64,000 nt of DNA from JANXMY01 sp965246745 (GTDB lineage Bacteria; Armatimonadota; Armatimonadia; Armatimonadales; Capsulimonadaceae): contig OZ251980.1 of NCBI GenBank assembly GCA_965246745.1, forward strand, positions 2,170,001 through 2,234,000. The letters are read 5' to 3'. Positions 34,438 to 42,092 of this stretch are shown one piece after another. The notes beneath the pieces are model-generated. The model did not search any database. It worked only from the letters and a program-made list of their open reading frames with translations, and was not told the DNA's origin. The position numbers and the translations under genes were made by a program. Every line of letters begins with the position of its first letter. The first letter of the stretch is position 1.

Positions 34438-35370
34438 ATGAGCGTCAAAGAACTCCGCCCTTCCCAGCCCCCGCCGCCCCCGAACGGCACGGGCAATGGA
34501 CGCCGCCCGGTTAAAGACGGCCCCGTCACGCGCCTTCGCAAAGCGATCTACCGGCAGGCCCCCGAAGTGTGGGACAACCTCAATCCGCGCGTTCTCGGCC
34601 ACAATGTCTACAAGTCTATCTACCGCACGACCGCGTTCCCGAAAACCGAGCGCGAGCGGTCGGAAGCGTTTTTCAACTCGTTTCTGCTGCACATTCAGCC
34701 CGCCAAGATTGAAAAGCACGCCCTGCGGTTCACCTATACGTTCGGCCTGGGCCTGCTGTCGCTGTACCTGTTCCTGCTGCTGACCGTTTCCGGCCTGCTT
34801 TTGATGTTCGTGTATGTGCCGTCCACCGAGCAGGCGTACAGCCGCATGCAGGACCTGCACTCGTCGGTGTCGTTCGGCGGCATCCTGCGCGGCATGCACT
34901 TTTGGTCGGCCAACGCCATGATCGCCGTGGTCTTTTTCCATATGTGCCGGGTGTTCTACACCGGCGCATACAAAGCCCCCCGCGAGTTCAACTGGGTCAT
35001 CGGCGTGATACTCATGGTCTTGACGCTGATTTTGGGCTTCACGGGCTACCTGCTGCCCTGGGACCAATTAGCGTTCTGGGCCATCACGGTCGGTGCGGGC
35101 ATCGCCGGCAAAGCGAACTGGATACCCGACCAAATCAACCCGCTGCTTTCCGCCGCGCATGTGCCCGCCGCCGCGCAGGTGCCGCCGCTCGGCGACCTGA
35201 CCCGCTGGGGGCTGCTCGGCGCGGACACGGTCGGACAGGAAGCGCTCATCCGCTTTTATGTGCTGCATGTCGCGATTTTGCCGGTGATTATGACGATCTT
35301 TATCGTGTATCATATGTGGCGCATCCGCAAAGACGGCGGCATTTCCAGCCCGAAAGAGTCGCCGGAGTAG
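34438..35370 (+). CDS. petB: cytochrome b N-terminal half (cytochrome b6-like)
   Basis: The 310-residue protein has a long polar N-terminus (about 100 residues, including a proline-rich start) and four membrane helices. The b-heme ligands are in GMHFWSANAMIAVVFFHMCRV and HVAILPVIMTIFIVYHMW, each His pair 13-14 apart. Between them is FTGYLLPWDQLAFWAITV, the quinol-site motif. It corresponds to cytochrome b6, the N-terminal half of split cytochrome b. The other half is at 35854. Confidence 0.92.
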   Translation: MSVKELRPSQPPPPPNGTGNGRRPVKDGPVTRLRKAIYRQAPEVWDNLNPRVLGHNVYKSIYRTTAFPKTERERSEAFFNSFLLHIQPAKIEKHALRFTYTFGLGLLSLYLFLLLTVSGLLLMFVYVPSTEQAYSRMQDLHSSVSFGGILRGMHFWSANAMIAVVFFHMCRVFYTGAYKAPREFNWVIGVILMVLTLILGFTGYLLPWDQLAFWAITVGAGIAGKANWIPDQINPLLSAAHVPAAAQVPPLGDLTRWGLLGADTVGQEALIRFYVLHVAILPVIMTIFIVYHMWRIRKDGGISSPKESPE

Positions 35371-35376
35371 GCCCCC

Positions 35377-35826
35377 ATGCGCTCGCTTCGAGCCGTCATC
35401 TGGCTGGCGGCCTTTCTCGCGCTGACCGGCCTCGCGCTGATGCTGTTGTATGTCCCGAACACTGCCGCGTCGGGCCAAGCCGTTCCTGCCCCGGTGGGCG
35501 TAACGCCGGGCGGAATCTTTCGCGGCCTGCATTTTTGGATCGCGCAAGTTATCCTGCTGGCCGCTGTGCTGCATCTGACGCGCGTTGTTTTTGTCAAAAC
35601 GAACCGGCGTTACGCCGCCTGGGCGGTCGCCGCGCTGGCGCTGACCGGCCTGCTCTGGTTCACGGGAATGCTGCTGCCGTGGGACCGGCTCATGTCCTAT
35701 CTGCCGATCTGGGCGGGCGGCCTGATCGGCGTTTACCGGACGCACACGCTGGCCCTGTCTTTGTTGCTGCTGATTTTGCTGACTGCTTACACCCGCCGGA
35801 CGCGGCGCATGACGACCGCGCCCTAG
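35377..35826 (+). CDS. degenerate cytochrome b-like paralogue
   Basis: The 149-residue membrane protein repeats part of cytochrome b: LLYVPNTAASG, GGIFRGLHFWIAQVILLAAVLHLTRV (His pair kept), WFTGMLLPWDRLMSYLPIW. It then has THTLALSLLLLILLTAYTRR, where only the first His of the second pair remains. It has about three to four helices and no polar N-terminus. It could hold one b heme at most. It begins 6 bases after petB, so it looks like a tandem duplication within the operon that has since diverged. Role unknown. Confidence 0.75.
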   Translation: MRSLRAVIWLAAFLALTGLALMLLYVPNTAASGQAVPAPVGVTPGGIFRGLHFWIAQVILLAAVLHLTRVVFVKTNRRYAAWAVAALALTGLLWFTGMLLPWDRLMSYLPIWAGGLIGVYRTHTLALSLLLLILLTAYTRRTRRMTTAP

Positions 35827-35851
35827 AAGCGTTGAATTAGAAGCATTGAAC
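35824..35851 (+). repeat. 14-base tandem duplication over the stop of the cytochrome b-like gene
   Basis: TAGAAGCGTTGAAT (35824-35837) is followed by TAGAAGCATTGAAC (35838-35851). The first unit begins with the stop codon. Confidence 0.8.
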
Positions 35852-35853
35852 TT

Positions 35854-36393
35854 ATGAAACGAATTCGCGAAGAAGAAATCTTTCCGCGCAACCCGAATAA
35901 GACTTATGGCCTGATGGAGCTGGTCAAGGGATCGTCTACGCGCGTGGACCGGGGACCCGACGACATGGTGTCGTCGTGGCCGCATCTCTTGATCCGCGAA
36001 GCGGCGTTGTTTGCCGCCTGTTTTGCGGCGATCCTGGCCTTGTCCGTCTTCGCCCCGCCGCCGCTGGAGCTGCAAGCGAACCCGCAGAAGCCGCCGAACC
36101 CGGCCAAAGCGCCCTGGTACTTCTTGGGATTGCAGGAGCTGGTCGCGTATGATGCGTTCTGGGGCGGCCTGGGCATTCCCGGTTTGGTGGTCATCGGCCT
36201 GATGGCAATCCCTTACGTTGATAGGCATCACAGCGGCATCGGGCGCTGGTTCGCCAAAAGCCGCCGGACGGCCTGCACGCTCTGGACTCTGTATGTGATC
36301 GCGGTGATTGTGCTGATTATCATCGGCACTTACTTCCGGGGGCCGAACTGGGCCTGGTTCTGGCCGGGCAACATGCCGAAAGAAGTACAGTAG
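35854..36393 (+). CDS. petD: cytochrome b C-terminal half (subunit IV-like)
   Basis: The 179-residue protein has three membrane helices. It carries PNPAKAPWYFLGLQELVAYD, the PEWY-type quinol-site region in its APWYFLGLQE form, as in subunit IV of b6f-type complexes. It completes the split cytochrome b with the gene at 34438. It ends just before a 122-base palindromic element. Confidence 0.88.
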   Translation: MKRIREEEIFPRNPNKTYGLMELVKGSSTRVDRGPDDMVSSWPHLLIREAALFAACFAAILALSVFAPPPLELQANPQKPPNPAKAPWYFLGLQELVAYDAFWGGLGIPGLVVIGLMAIPYVDRHHSGIGRWFAKSRRTACTLWTLYVIAVIVLIIIGTYFRGPNWAWFWPGNMPKEVQ

Positions 36394-36397
36394 TATC

Positions 36398-36519
36398 GGA
36401 GCCGGGGTTGTGGAAAACCCCGGCAAAGACGTGTCCTTCGGACAAAGAAAAGCTGAACGCTGCGCGGCTCTTCGTGCGAAGCACGCCTTCCTGCCGGGGT
36501 TTTCCACAACCCCGGCTCC
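36398..36519. repeat. palindromic element with perfect 28-base arms
   Basis: Arms 36398-36425 and 36492-36519 are exact inverses (GGAGCCGGGGTTGTGGAAAA and so on). Inside are short hairpins TGTCC-TTC-GGACA and CGTGC-GAA-GCACG. It lies within the operon between petD and the pentaheme cytochrome and would form a large stem in the mRNA. Confidence 0.85.
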
Positions 36520-36536
36520 TGGAAACACAGTCAATT

Positions 36537-38312
36537 ATGTTCGGTTTCAAGTCAATGGTCGGCAAGTTCGCGTTCTGGAGCGTCGTGCTCCTCGTGCTTG
36601 TCGTCGTCACCGGCGTCAAGTCCATTTGGAACAACCAAAACGCCGACACGCACGATTTCACCTACTGGCAGGGGCAGTATAAAAACGCGGCGGCGGCGTT
36701 TGCCGACTCGCCGGAGACCAAGCAGGCCGCGCTCGACTCGCCCGTGGAAGTCAAGCAGGTCACCGTGCTTCAGTTCCCGACTTTGCTCGCCGACGGCTCC
36801 CAGCAGCAGCGGGTGGACCGCTGCCAGTCGTGCCATGCCGGCATGCTCGACCCGAACATGACCGCCGAAAAGCTGATCAAGCTCTACGACGGCAAAGACG
36901 TGCCCACCGCCGAGGTCGCCGCGTATCTCAGCGACCCGGCCCACGCCAAAACTCTGGAAGCGATTAAAACCCTCGGCGCTCATCCCGGCATTCAGGGCGC
37001 AAAAGGCGACCTCGGCGTTGTTCACGGCGCAAAGTTCTCCTACGGCCTCGCGACCGAAGCCAGCTTGAACACTGTCGAGGCGGCGGATTACCAGACCCAG
37101 AAGATCAATCTGAAGCAGCACCCGTTCCCGACCTTCGGCTGCACGACCTGCCACTACGGCACCGGGCGCGAGCTGATCCAGAACTCCGCCCACGGCTCGC
37201 CCGAGCACTCGCAGGCCCCGCTGCTGTCCGCCAAGTACATGGAAGCTGCCTGCGCCCAGTGCCACGCCCAGTACAGCGTCAAAACGTTCAAGATCGGCTA
37301 CCAGCCGCCGCTGTCCGCCGCGCGGATCGTCAAAATCTTGGACGGCGCGGATGTCACCGCCGCTCAGATGCCGGCGTACCTCGCCGACCCGAAAAACGCC
37401 GCGACCGCCGAGACCGTGAAGTATGTGGCGGGTGCGCCGCAGATGTCCACCATCGCGCGGGGCGAGGCGCTGTTCGCATCGCAGGCATGCTACGGCTGCC
37501 ATAAAATCGCGGGCTTCTCGAAAGGCAACATCGGCCCCGAGCTGACCTACGAAGGCTATGTCGCCGGGGGCACCACCAAGATCGCCCATCAGCTATGGGA
37601 CCCGCGCTACCTGACCGATAGCTGCGTCATGCCCTACTTCTTCGCCGCCCGCAAGACCAACACCGACCTGCCCTCGACAGGAGTGGTCGGCAATCCGAAT
37701 GCCGGCATCGAGACCGTGGACAAGCGCTCGCTCAGTGTCCAAGCTGCCCCGGTGACGACCGAAGGCACGGCGGCGTATGATGAAGATGTCGCCGCCAGCC
37801 TCAAGCAGCACGGCTACGTCGCCGACGGCGCACGCCAGTCGGATGTAGACGCGCTGGTCACGTTTGTCGCGTCGCAGACCGGCCAAAACTATGCATCCAG
37901 CCAGGCCAGCCGCTTCTCGACCGTCGCCGCGTATGATATTTCGCGCCCCGCTGAAGTTGTCCCGAGCATCGCGGTCGGAAAAGCCCTGTTCACGGCGAAC
38001 GGGTGCTATGCCTGCCATTATATCGGCGACCCGAACAAAGCGCATGTCACCGGCGACCCGAAATTTGGCCACGGCGGCATTTTCGGTCCCGAATTGTCCT
38101 GGGAAGGCACCCGGCACTCGCAAAAATGGCTTGTCGAGCACTACAAAAACCCGCAGGCATTCGTGCCGGGGTCCATCATGCCGATCTTCCCGCTGTCCGA
38201 TACCCAGCGCGAAGCGCTTTCGCTGTATGATGCGTCCCTGCGCCCGGCGAATGCCAGCGCCCGGCCCGTCTCGCCTGACCAGGACCTGCCGAAAGAATAC
38301 AAAGCGCAGTAA
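36537..38312 (+). CDS. membrane-anchored pentaheme cytochrome c
   Basis: I start at MFGFKSMVGK (36537) after the palindrome. The 591-residue protein has one N-terminal anchor helix (about 11-26). Five CxxCH sites follow: CQSCH (about 96), CTTCH (201), CAQCH (239), CYGCH (318) and CYACH (491). The fourth and fifth heme domains resemble oxidase-type cytochrome c folds, each followed by a GPELxxEG segment. It sits between the split cytochrome b and cbb3 oxidase genes. It is probably the electron carrier or c1-equivalent of the complex. The five-heme form is unusual. Confidence 0.88.
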   Translation: MFGFKSMVGKFAFWSVVLLVLVVVTGVKSIWNNQNADTHDFTYWQGQYKNAAAAFADSPETKQAALDSPVEVKQVTVLQFPTLLADGSQQQRVDRCQSCHAGMLDPNMTAEKLIKLYDGKDVPTAEVAAYLSDPAHAKTLEAIKTLGAHPGIQGAKGDLGVVHGAKFSYGLATEASLNTVEAADYQTQKINLKQHPFPTFGCTTCHYGTGRELIQNSAHGSPEHSQAPLLSAKYMEAACAQCHAQYSVKTFKIGYQPPLSAARIVKILDGADVTAAQMPAYLADPKNAATAETVKYVAGAPQMSTIARGEALFASQACYGCHKIAGFSKGNIGPELTYEGYVAGGTTKIAHQLWDPRYLTDSCVMPYFFAARKTNTDLPSTGVVGNPNAGIETVDKRSLSVQAAPVTTEGTAAYDEDVAASLKQHGYVADGARQSDVDALVTFVASQTGQNYASSQASRFSTVAAYDISRPAEVVPSIAVGKALFTANGCYACHYIGDPNKAHVTGDPKFGHGGIFGPELSWEGTRHSQKWLVEHYKNPQAFVPGSIMPIFPLSDTQREALSLYDASLRPANASARPVSPDQDLPKEYKAQ

Positions 38313-38376
38313 CCCACCTCCTTGCTTCGTTCATTCTTCACTTCGCAGGGGGCCTCCCTGCAAGGGAGGACAAAGA
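38313..38376. repeat. half copy of palindromic element (family 3)
   Basis: The words CCCACCTCCTTGCTTCG, then GCAGGGG and CCTCCCTGCAAGGGAGG, match the left part of the element at 41941-42087. It starts right after the pentaheme cytochrome stop. Confidence 0.7.
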
Positions 38377-38477
38377 GCAAAGAATAGCCCATTGTGTCTG
38401 CTTCTTACCCTTCCCGGTGCGGGAGGGGTCGGAACGCAGTTCCGGGGGTAGGTTCCGGCATTAGAAGGACAGCACTT

Positions 38478-39383
38478 ATGGCACAAGACATCAAGCCCGA
38501 AGACCCGGCCGAAAAAAAGACTTCCGGCTTTCATTACTACGCCGGCGGCGAAGTCAAAGAACTCGAAAACACGCCCGTCAGCCCGCTCCTGTGGGGCCTG
38601 TGGAGCGTCGTCATTTTAGGCGCTATCGGGTATTTGATCTTCGGCGGCGCTCTCGGCCCGCATGTCGCCGGGGGCGGCTTCAAGCCGACTTCCGGCTCGG
38701 CGGCGAGCCTTGCGGCGATTCAAGCCGAAGTCACCCGCAAAGCCAGCGGCGGCGCGGAAAGCGCTCAGGCCGCCGACATGACTCAGCTTACGCCGTTTCT
38801 CGGCGGCGAGTCGCTGACAACAGCGGTTAAAAACGGCTCCAATATCTACCAGTCGTACTGCATCGGCTGCCACGGTCCCAACCAAGACGGCAACGGGGTC
38901 AACGCATCGTCGCTGAACCCGAAGCCGCGTAACCTGCACGACGGCCCGTTTATGCGCGAGACTTTGGACTACCGCCGGATCAACCACTCGCTGCATTACG
39001 GCGTCCACGGCACCGCCATGCCGCCCTGGGAAAACACGCTGTCCGAGCAGCAAATCCAGGAAGTCATCTCCTACGCCCTAAGCCTCACTTGGACCATGCC
39101 GCCGGCGGCGGACATGGATACGACCACCGGGCAGCTTGCGACGCCCGGAAACAATGAAGCAAAGTCACCGGGCAACTCCGCGACGGACACGCCCGGCGGC
39201 TCCACGGTGCACGGCGGCAGCGTGTCGTCGTCGCCCGCGCCGATCACGCCGATCATCAACGGCAACCCGGAAAACAGCAGCACCGCCCCGCCGTCCCAGT
39301 CCGGCCAGCCGGCGGCGGTGGACCAGAAATCGCTGAAGAAGAATGCCCCGAGCGGGGACGCAATGCCCGGCGGCGCAATGTAG
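38478..39383 (+). CDS. ccoP: CcoP-like cytochrome c subunit of cbb3 oxidase
   Basis: The 301-residue protein starts with a CcoP-type N-terminus (EVKELENTPVSPLLWGLWSVVI), one membrane helix and a monoheme domain with CIGCH (about 130) and the axial Met in GTAMPPWEN. Normal CcoP has two hemes; here one heme domain is present. The last about 90 residues are Pro/Ser/Thr-rich and low in complexity. It lies before ccoN and probably feeds it electrons from the pentaheme cytochrome. Confidence 0.75.
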   Translation: MAQDIKPEDPAEKKTSGFHYYAGGEVKELENTPVSPLLWGLWSVVILGAIGYLIFGGALGPHVAGGGFKPTSGSAASLAAIQAEVTRKASGGAESAQAADMTQLTPFLGGESLTTAVKNGSNIYQSYCIGCHGPNQDGNGVNASSLNPKPRNLHDGPFMRETLDYRRINHSLHYGVHGTAMPPWENTLSEQQIQEVISYALSLTWTMPPAADMDTTTGQLATPGNNEAKSPGNSATDTPGGSTVHGGSVSSSPAPITPIINGNPENSSTAPPSQSGQPAAVDQKSLKKNAPSGDAMPGGAM

Positions 39384-39455
39384 GGCCTCTTATCCCATCT
39401 TGTTCCCCCATGATTGGGGGCTAGGGGGCCGGGGGCAGGTCGAAAGCAAACAATT

Positions 39456-40952
39456 ATGGCAGTTCAGCAAATCATGAACATGCGGCCTTCCACGGAAGGC
39501 GCGGAAAAGATCGAGCACGAGGACCTCGCCGCCAAATGGGCGATGTGGGCCGGGGTCTCGTTTCTGGTCTTGTTCGGCGTCATCGGGGTCATCGCCGCGT
39601 TTAAGTTTATCATCCCGGACCTGTTTTACGGCTTCAACTGGCTGTCGTGGCCGCGCATCCGGCCCGTGCATGTGCAGGGCATGATCTTCGGCTGGCTGCT
39701 GCCGGTCTTTATGGGCCTGTTTTACTACATGGTCCCAAGACTGTGCGGCACGCGATTGTGGAGCGAAAAGCTCGGCATCGCCACGACCCTGTTTTACTCG
39801 GTCGGCGTGCTGCTGATGATCCTCGGCGTCCTGAACCCGATGGACACCGTCAATCCCTGGTGGATGACCAAAGGCAAGGAATATGAGGAATGGCCGGTCG
39901 TTTCCAGCTTCTTCATCTTCGGCGGCTGGGTCATGCTGATGGTGAATCTGCTGCAAACATTCGCCCGGCGGACCTATACGCAGATGTATGTCGCGCTGTG
40001 GTACATCATGGGCATGCTGATGTGGACCCCGTTCGTCTACCTCATCGGCAACTGGCCGTCGCAGATTATCCACTCGGCGGCGTTTATGGGCCTAAACGAT
40101 GCCAACACGAACTGGTTTTACGGCCACAGCGTGGTCGGCCTGGTCGCCACGCCCGGCGCTCTCGCCACTGCCTACTATTTCCTGCCGAAAGCCGCCAACG
40201 CGCCGCTGTACAGCCATAAGCTGTCACTGATCGGGTTCTGGTCGCTCGGCGCGATTTATATCTGGAACGGCGCTCACCATATGATTTATGGGCCGATTCC
40301 CTACTGGCTGCAAACCGTCGCGACCATCTTCTCGTTTCTCCTGTTCGTCCCTGTCTTGTCCGCCGTGACCAACTTCTTCGGGACCATTCGCGGCGAGTGG
40401 CATCAGCTTCGCGCCAATGTCCCGCTGAAGTTTTTGGTCGCCGCCACGGTGTTTTACCTGCTGGTTTCGACGCAAGGCTCGTTTCAGGCGCTGCGCTCTT
40501 TGAACGCCGTGACCCACTTCACCGACTGGGTGATCGGACACTCGCACATGGCGATGTTCGGGTTTGTGACGTTTTATGCGTATGCCGGCTGCTACTACGC
40601 CCTGCCGCGCATGTACAAGCGGCCCTTGTACTCGGAAGGCATGGCCGACTGGCATTTCTGGCTGTCGTTTGTCGGCTTTATCCTGTTCAGCACCGCGCTC
40701 TGGATCGGCGGCTTCAATCAGGGCATGGAATGGAACAACCCGAACCTGCCGTTTATCACGACCGTGGATCACATCAAGCCGTTCTGGCATGTCCGCGCCG
40801 CCGGCGGGACCTTCATGCTGATCGGAATGTTCCTGTTCGCGTTTAATCTGTACAAAACCGCCACCATGCCGCTGGCGACAACGACCGACGACACTGAATT
40901 AGGTGTTGAGGACCCGTCGCGGACGCCGTCCACGCTGACCGCGCGGGTATAG
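39456..40952 (+). CDS. ccoN: cbb3-type cytochrome c oxidase subunit I
   Basis: The 498-residue protein has about 12 membrane helices. Metal-site histidines are in RPVHVQGMIFGW, NWFYGHSVVGL, GAHHMIYGPIP and HFTDWVIGHSHMAMFG, the standard places for low-spin heme, Cu-B and high-spin heme in CcoN. Cbb3 oxidases have a high oxygen affinity. ATG at 39456 gives a normal length. Confidence 0.95.
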   Translation: MAVQQIMNMRPSTEGAEKIEHEDLAAKWAMWAGVSFLVLFGVIGVIAAFKFIIPDLFYGFNWLSWPRIRPVHVQGMIFGWLLPVFMGLFYYMVPRLCGTRLWSEKLGIATTLFYSVGVLLMILGVLNPMDTVNPWWMTKGKEYEEWPVVSSFFIFGGWVMLMVNLLQTFARRTYTQMYVALWYIMGMLMWTPFVYLIGNWPSQIIHSAAFMGLNDANTNWFYGHSVVGLVATPGALATAYYFLPKAANAPLYSHKLSLIGFWSLGAIYIWNGAHHMIYGPIPYWLQTVATIFSFLLFVPVLSAVTNFFGTIRGEWHQLRANVPLKFLVAATVFYLLVSTQGSFQALRSLNAVTHFTDWVIGHSHMAMFGFVTFYAYAGCYYALPRMYKRPLYSEGMADWHFWLSFVGFILFSTALWIGGFNQGMEWNNPNLPFITTVDHIKPFWHVRAAGGTFMLIGMFLFAFNLYKTATMPLATTTDDTELGVEDPSRTPSTLTARV

Positions 40953-40962
40953 AAAACTTACC

Positions 40963-41853
40963 ATGCTGCAAATTCTGATCCCAATTCTGTTCTTCGTGCT
41001 GGTCGGCATTCTGCTGTTGGTTCTTCGGCGCGTGCCGGAAAAAAGCGCGATGCTGACCGGCCTCGGCATTTTGATGACGTTTGTGATCGGCTTGACGTTC
41101 ACGATGCTGATCCCGTCGTTCAATGAAAACTGGTCGCAAAACACTGCGAAGAACCCCGAGCGCTACCACGCCATCTACTCGACCGCCGAGCTGGCGGCGG
41201 CGGACGCGCAGCAGCGCACCCCGGCGACTTTCACGGGCGACCTTGCGGCGCAGCCGAACGGCGAGCTGGTCGGCTACACCCCGCAGCAGGAGCGCGGGCG
41301 GCGGATTTATCAGCGCGAAGGCTGTATGTACTGCCACTCGCAGCAGATTCGGCCCCTGGCGAACGAAATCAAGCGCTACTCGATTAAATCGTCGGTCGCG
41401 CCGATTGCCGACGAGCGCGAGTATATCTGGGACCAGCCGCACTTCCTCGGCACCCGGCGGATCGGCCCGGACTTGTCGCGCGAAGGCGGCAAGTACAGCG
41501 ATGACTGGCACTATTCGCACTTTTACTACCCGCGCCAGATGGTGCCCGGCTCGATCATGCCGGCATTCACCTGGCTGTTCGACGACACCGATAAAGTCAA
41601 CCCGAAGCCCACGCCCGATGCCCGCGACTTGGTAGCGTATGTCCAGACCCTCGGCTTCGGGCGGCAGGTGCCCGACGGCCACGGCGGCTGGCGTCCCTGG
41701 CTCAAGCCCGAAGATCAGCAGTACACCCAGAGCACCGGTGAAGGCCAGGTTTTGCGGATTGACCCGCGCATCAACGGCGGCAAAGGCGGCCAGGTGCGCG
41801 GCGGCGACCGGCCCTCGCCGACCAACCGTGTCGCTCCCGGCGCAGCGCTGTGA
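40963..41853 (+). CDS. ccoO: cbb3-type oxidase mono-heme subunit
   Basis: The 296-residue protein has an N-terminal region with two helix-like segments, then the heme site CMYCHSQQIRPLANEIKRYS, very close to CcoO family sequence. The axial Met is in PGSIMPAFTWLF. It begins 10 bases after ccoN. The C-terminus (GGKGGQVRGGD and on) is an extra low-complexity tail. The stop lies in a degenerate tandem duplication. Confidence 0.92.
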   Translation: MLQILIPILFFVLVGILLLVLRRVPEKSAMLTGLGILMTFVIGLTFTMLIPSFNENWSQNTAKNPERYHAIYSTAELAAADAQQRTPATFTGDLAAQPNGELVGYTPQQERGRRIYQREGCMYCHSQQIRPLANEIKRYSIKSSVAPIADEREYIWDQPHFLGTRRIGPDLSREGGKYSDDWHYSHFYYPRQMVPGSIMPAFTWLFDDTDKVNPKPTPDARDLVAYVQTLGFGRQVPDGHGGWRPWLKPEDQQYTQSTGEGQVLRIDPRINGGKGGQVRGGDRPSPTNRVAPGAAL

Positions 41854-41887
41854 AAGGGATGCTGTGAGAGGAACGCTGTAAGCGGCA
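41846..41887 (+). repeat. degenerate 14-base triplication at the ccoO stop
   Basis: CGCTGTGAAAGGGA (41846-41859), TGCTGTGAGAGGAA (41860-41873) and CGCTGTAAGCGGCA (41874-41887) are three related units. The ccoO TGA is in the first. Confidence 0.7.
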
Positions 41888-41907
41888 TTTCTGGTATAAT
41901 CAAGGCA

Positions 41908-41937
41908 GGGCGGGCGCAGTCGCGCCCGCCCTTTTTT
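41908..41937 (+). terminator. intrinsic terminator after ccoO
   Basis: GGGCGGGCGC (41908-41917) and GCGCCCGCCC (41922-41931) form a ten-base stem with four-base loop and are followed by TTTTTT. It ends the ccoS-ccoO operon. A TGGTATAAT lies immediately before it (41895-41900), too close to the terminator to drive a useful transcript. Confidence 0.92.
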
Positions 41938-41940
41938 GTA

Positions 41941-42087
41941 CCCACCTCCTTGCTTCGTTCATTCTTCACTTCGCAGGGGTCCTCCCCAAAGGGGAGGACG
42001 AGGAGCCGGACAATGAGGCAGATAGTTTTTGTTGTGCCCTCTTTGTCCTCCCCTTTGGGGAGGACCCCTGCGAAGCAAGGAGGTGGG
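41941..42087. repeat. palindromic element (family 3) supplying the ccoG ribosome site
   Basis: Arms CCCACCTCCTTGCTTCG (41941-41957) and its exact inverse (42071-42087), with inner CCTCCCCAAAGGGGAGG copies in both halves, make a 147-base element. The right arm contains AAGGAGGTG at 42077-42085, seven bases before the ccoG ATG, which serves as Shine-Dalgarno. If both arms are transcribed, the hairpin would hide that site. Confidence 0.85.
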
Positions 42088-42092
42088 TTCTT

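Noticed and set aside
41895..41900. Extended -10 TGGTATAAT right before the ccoO terminator
   Set aside because: A transcript from it would start inside the terminator stem; considered coincidental, not a promoter.
38313..42087. Repeated palindromes as a possible CRISPR array
   Set aside because: No regular spacing, no spacers of constant length and no cas genes in the window.
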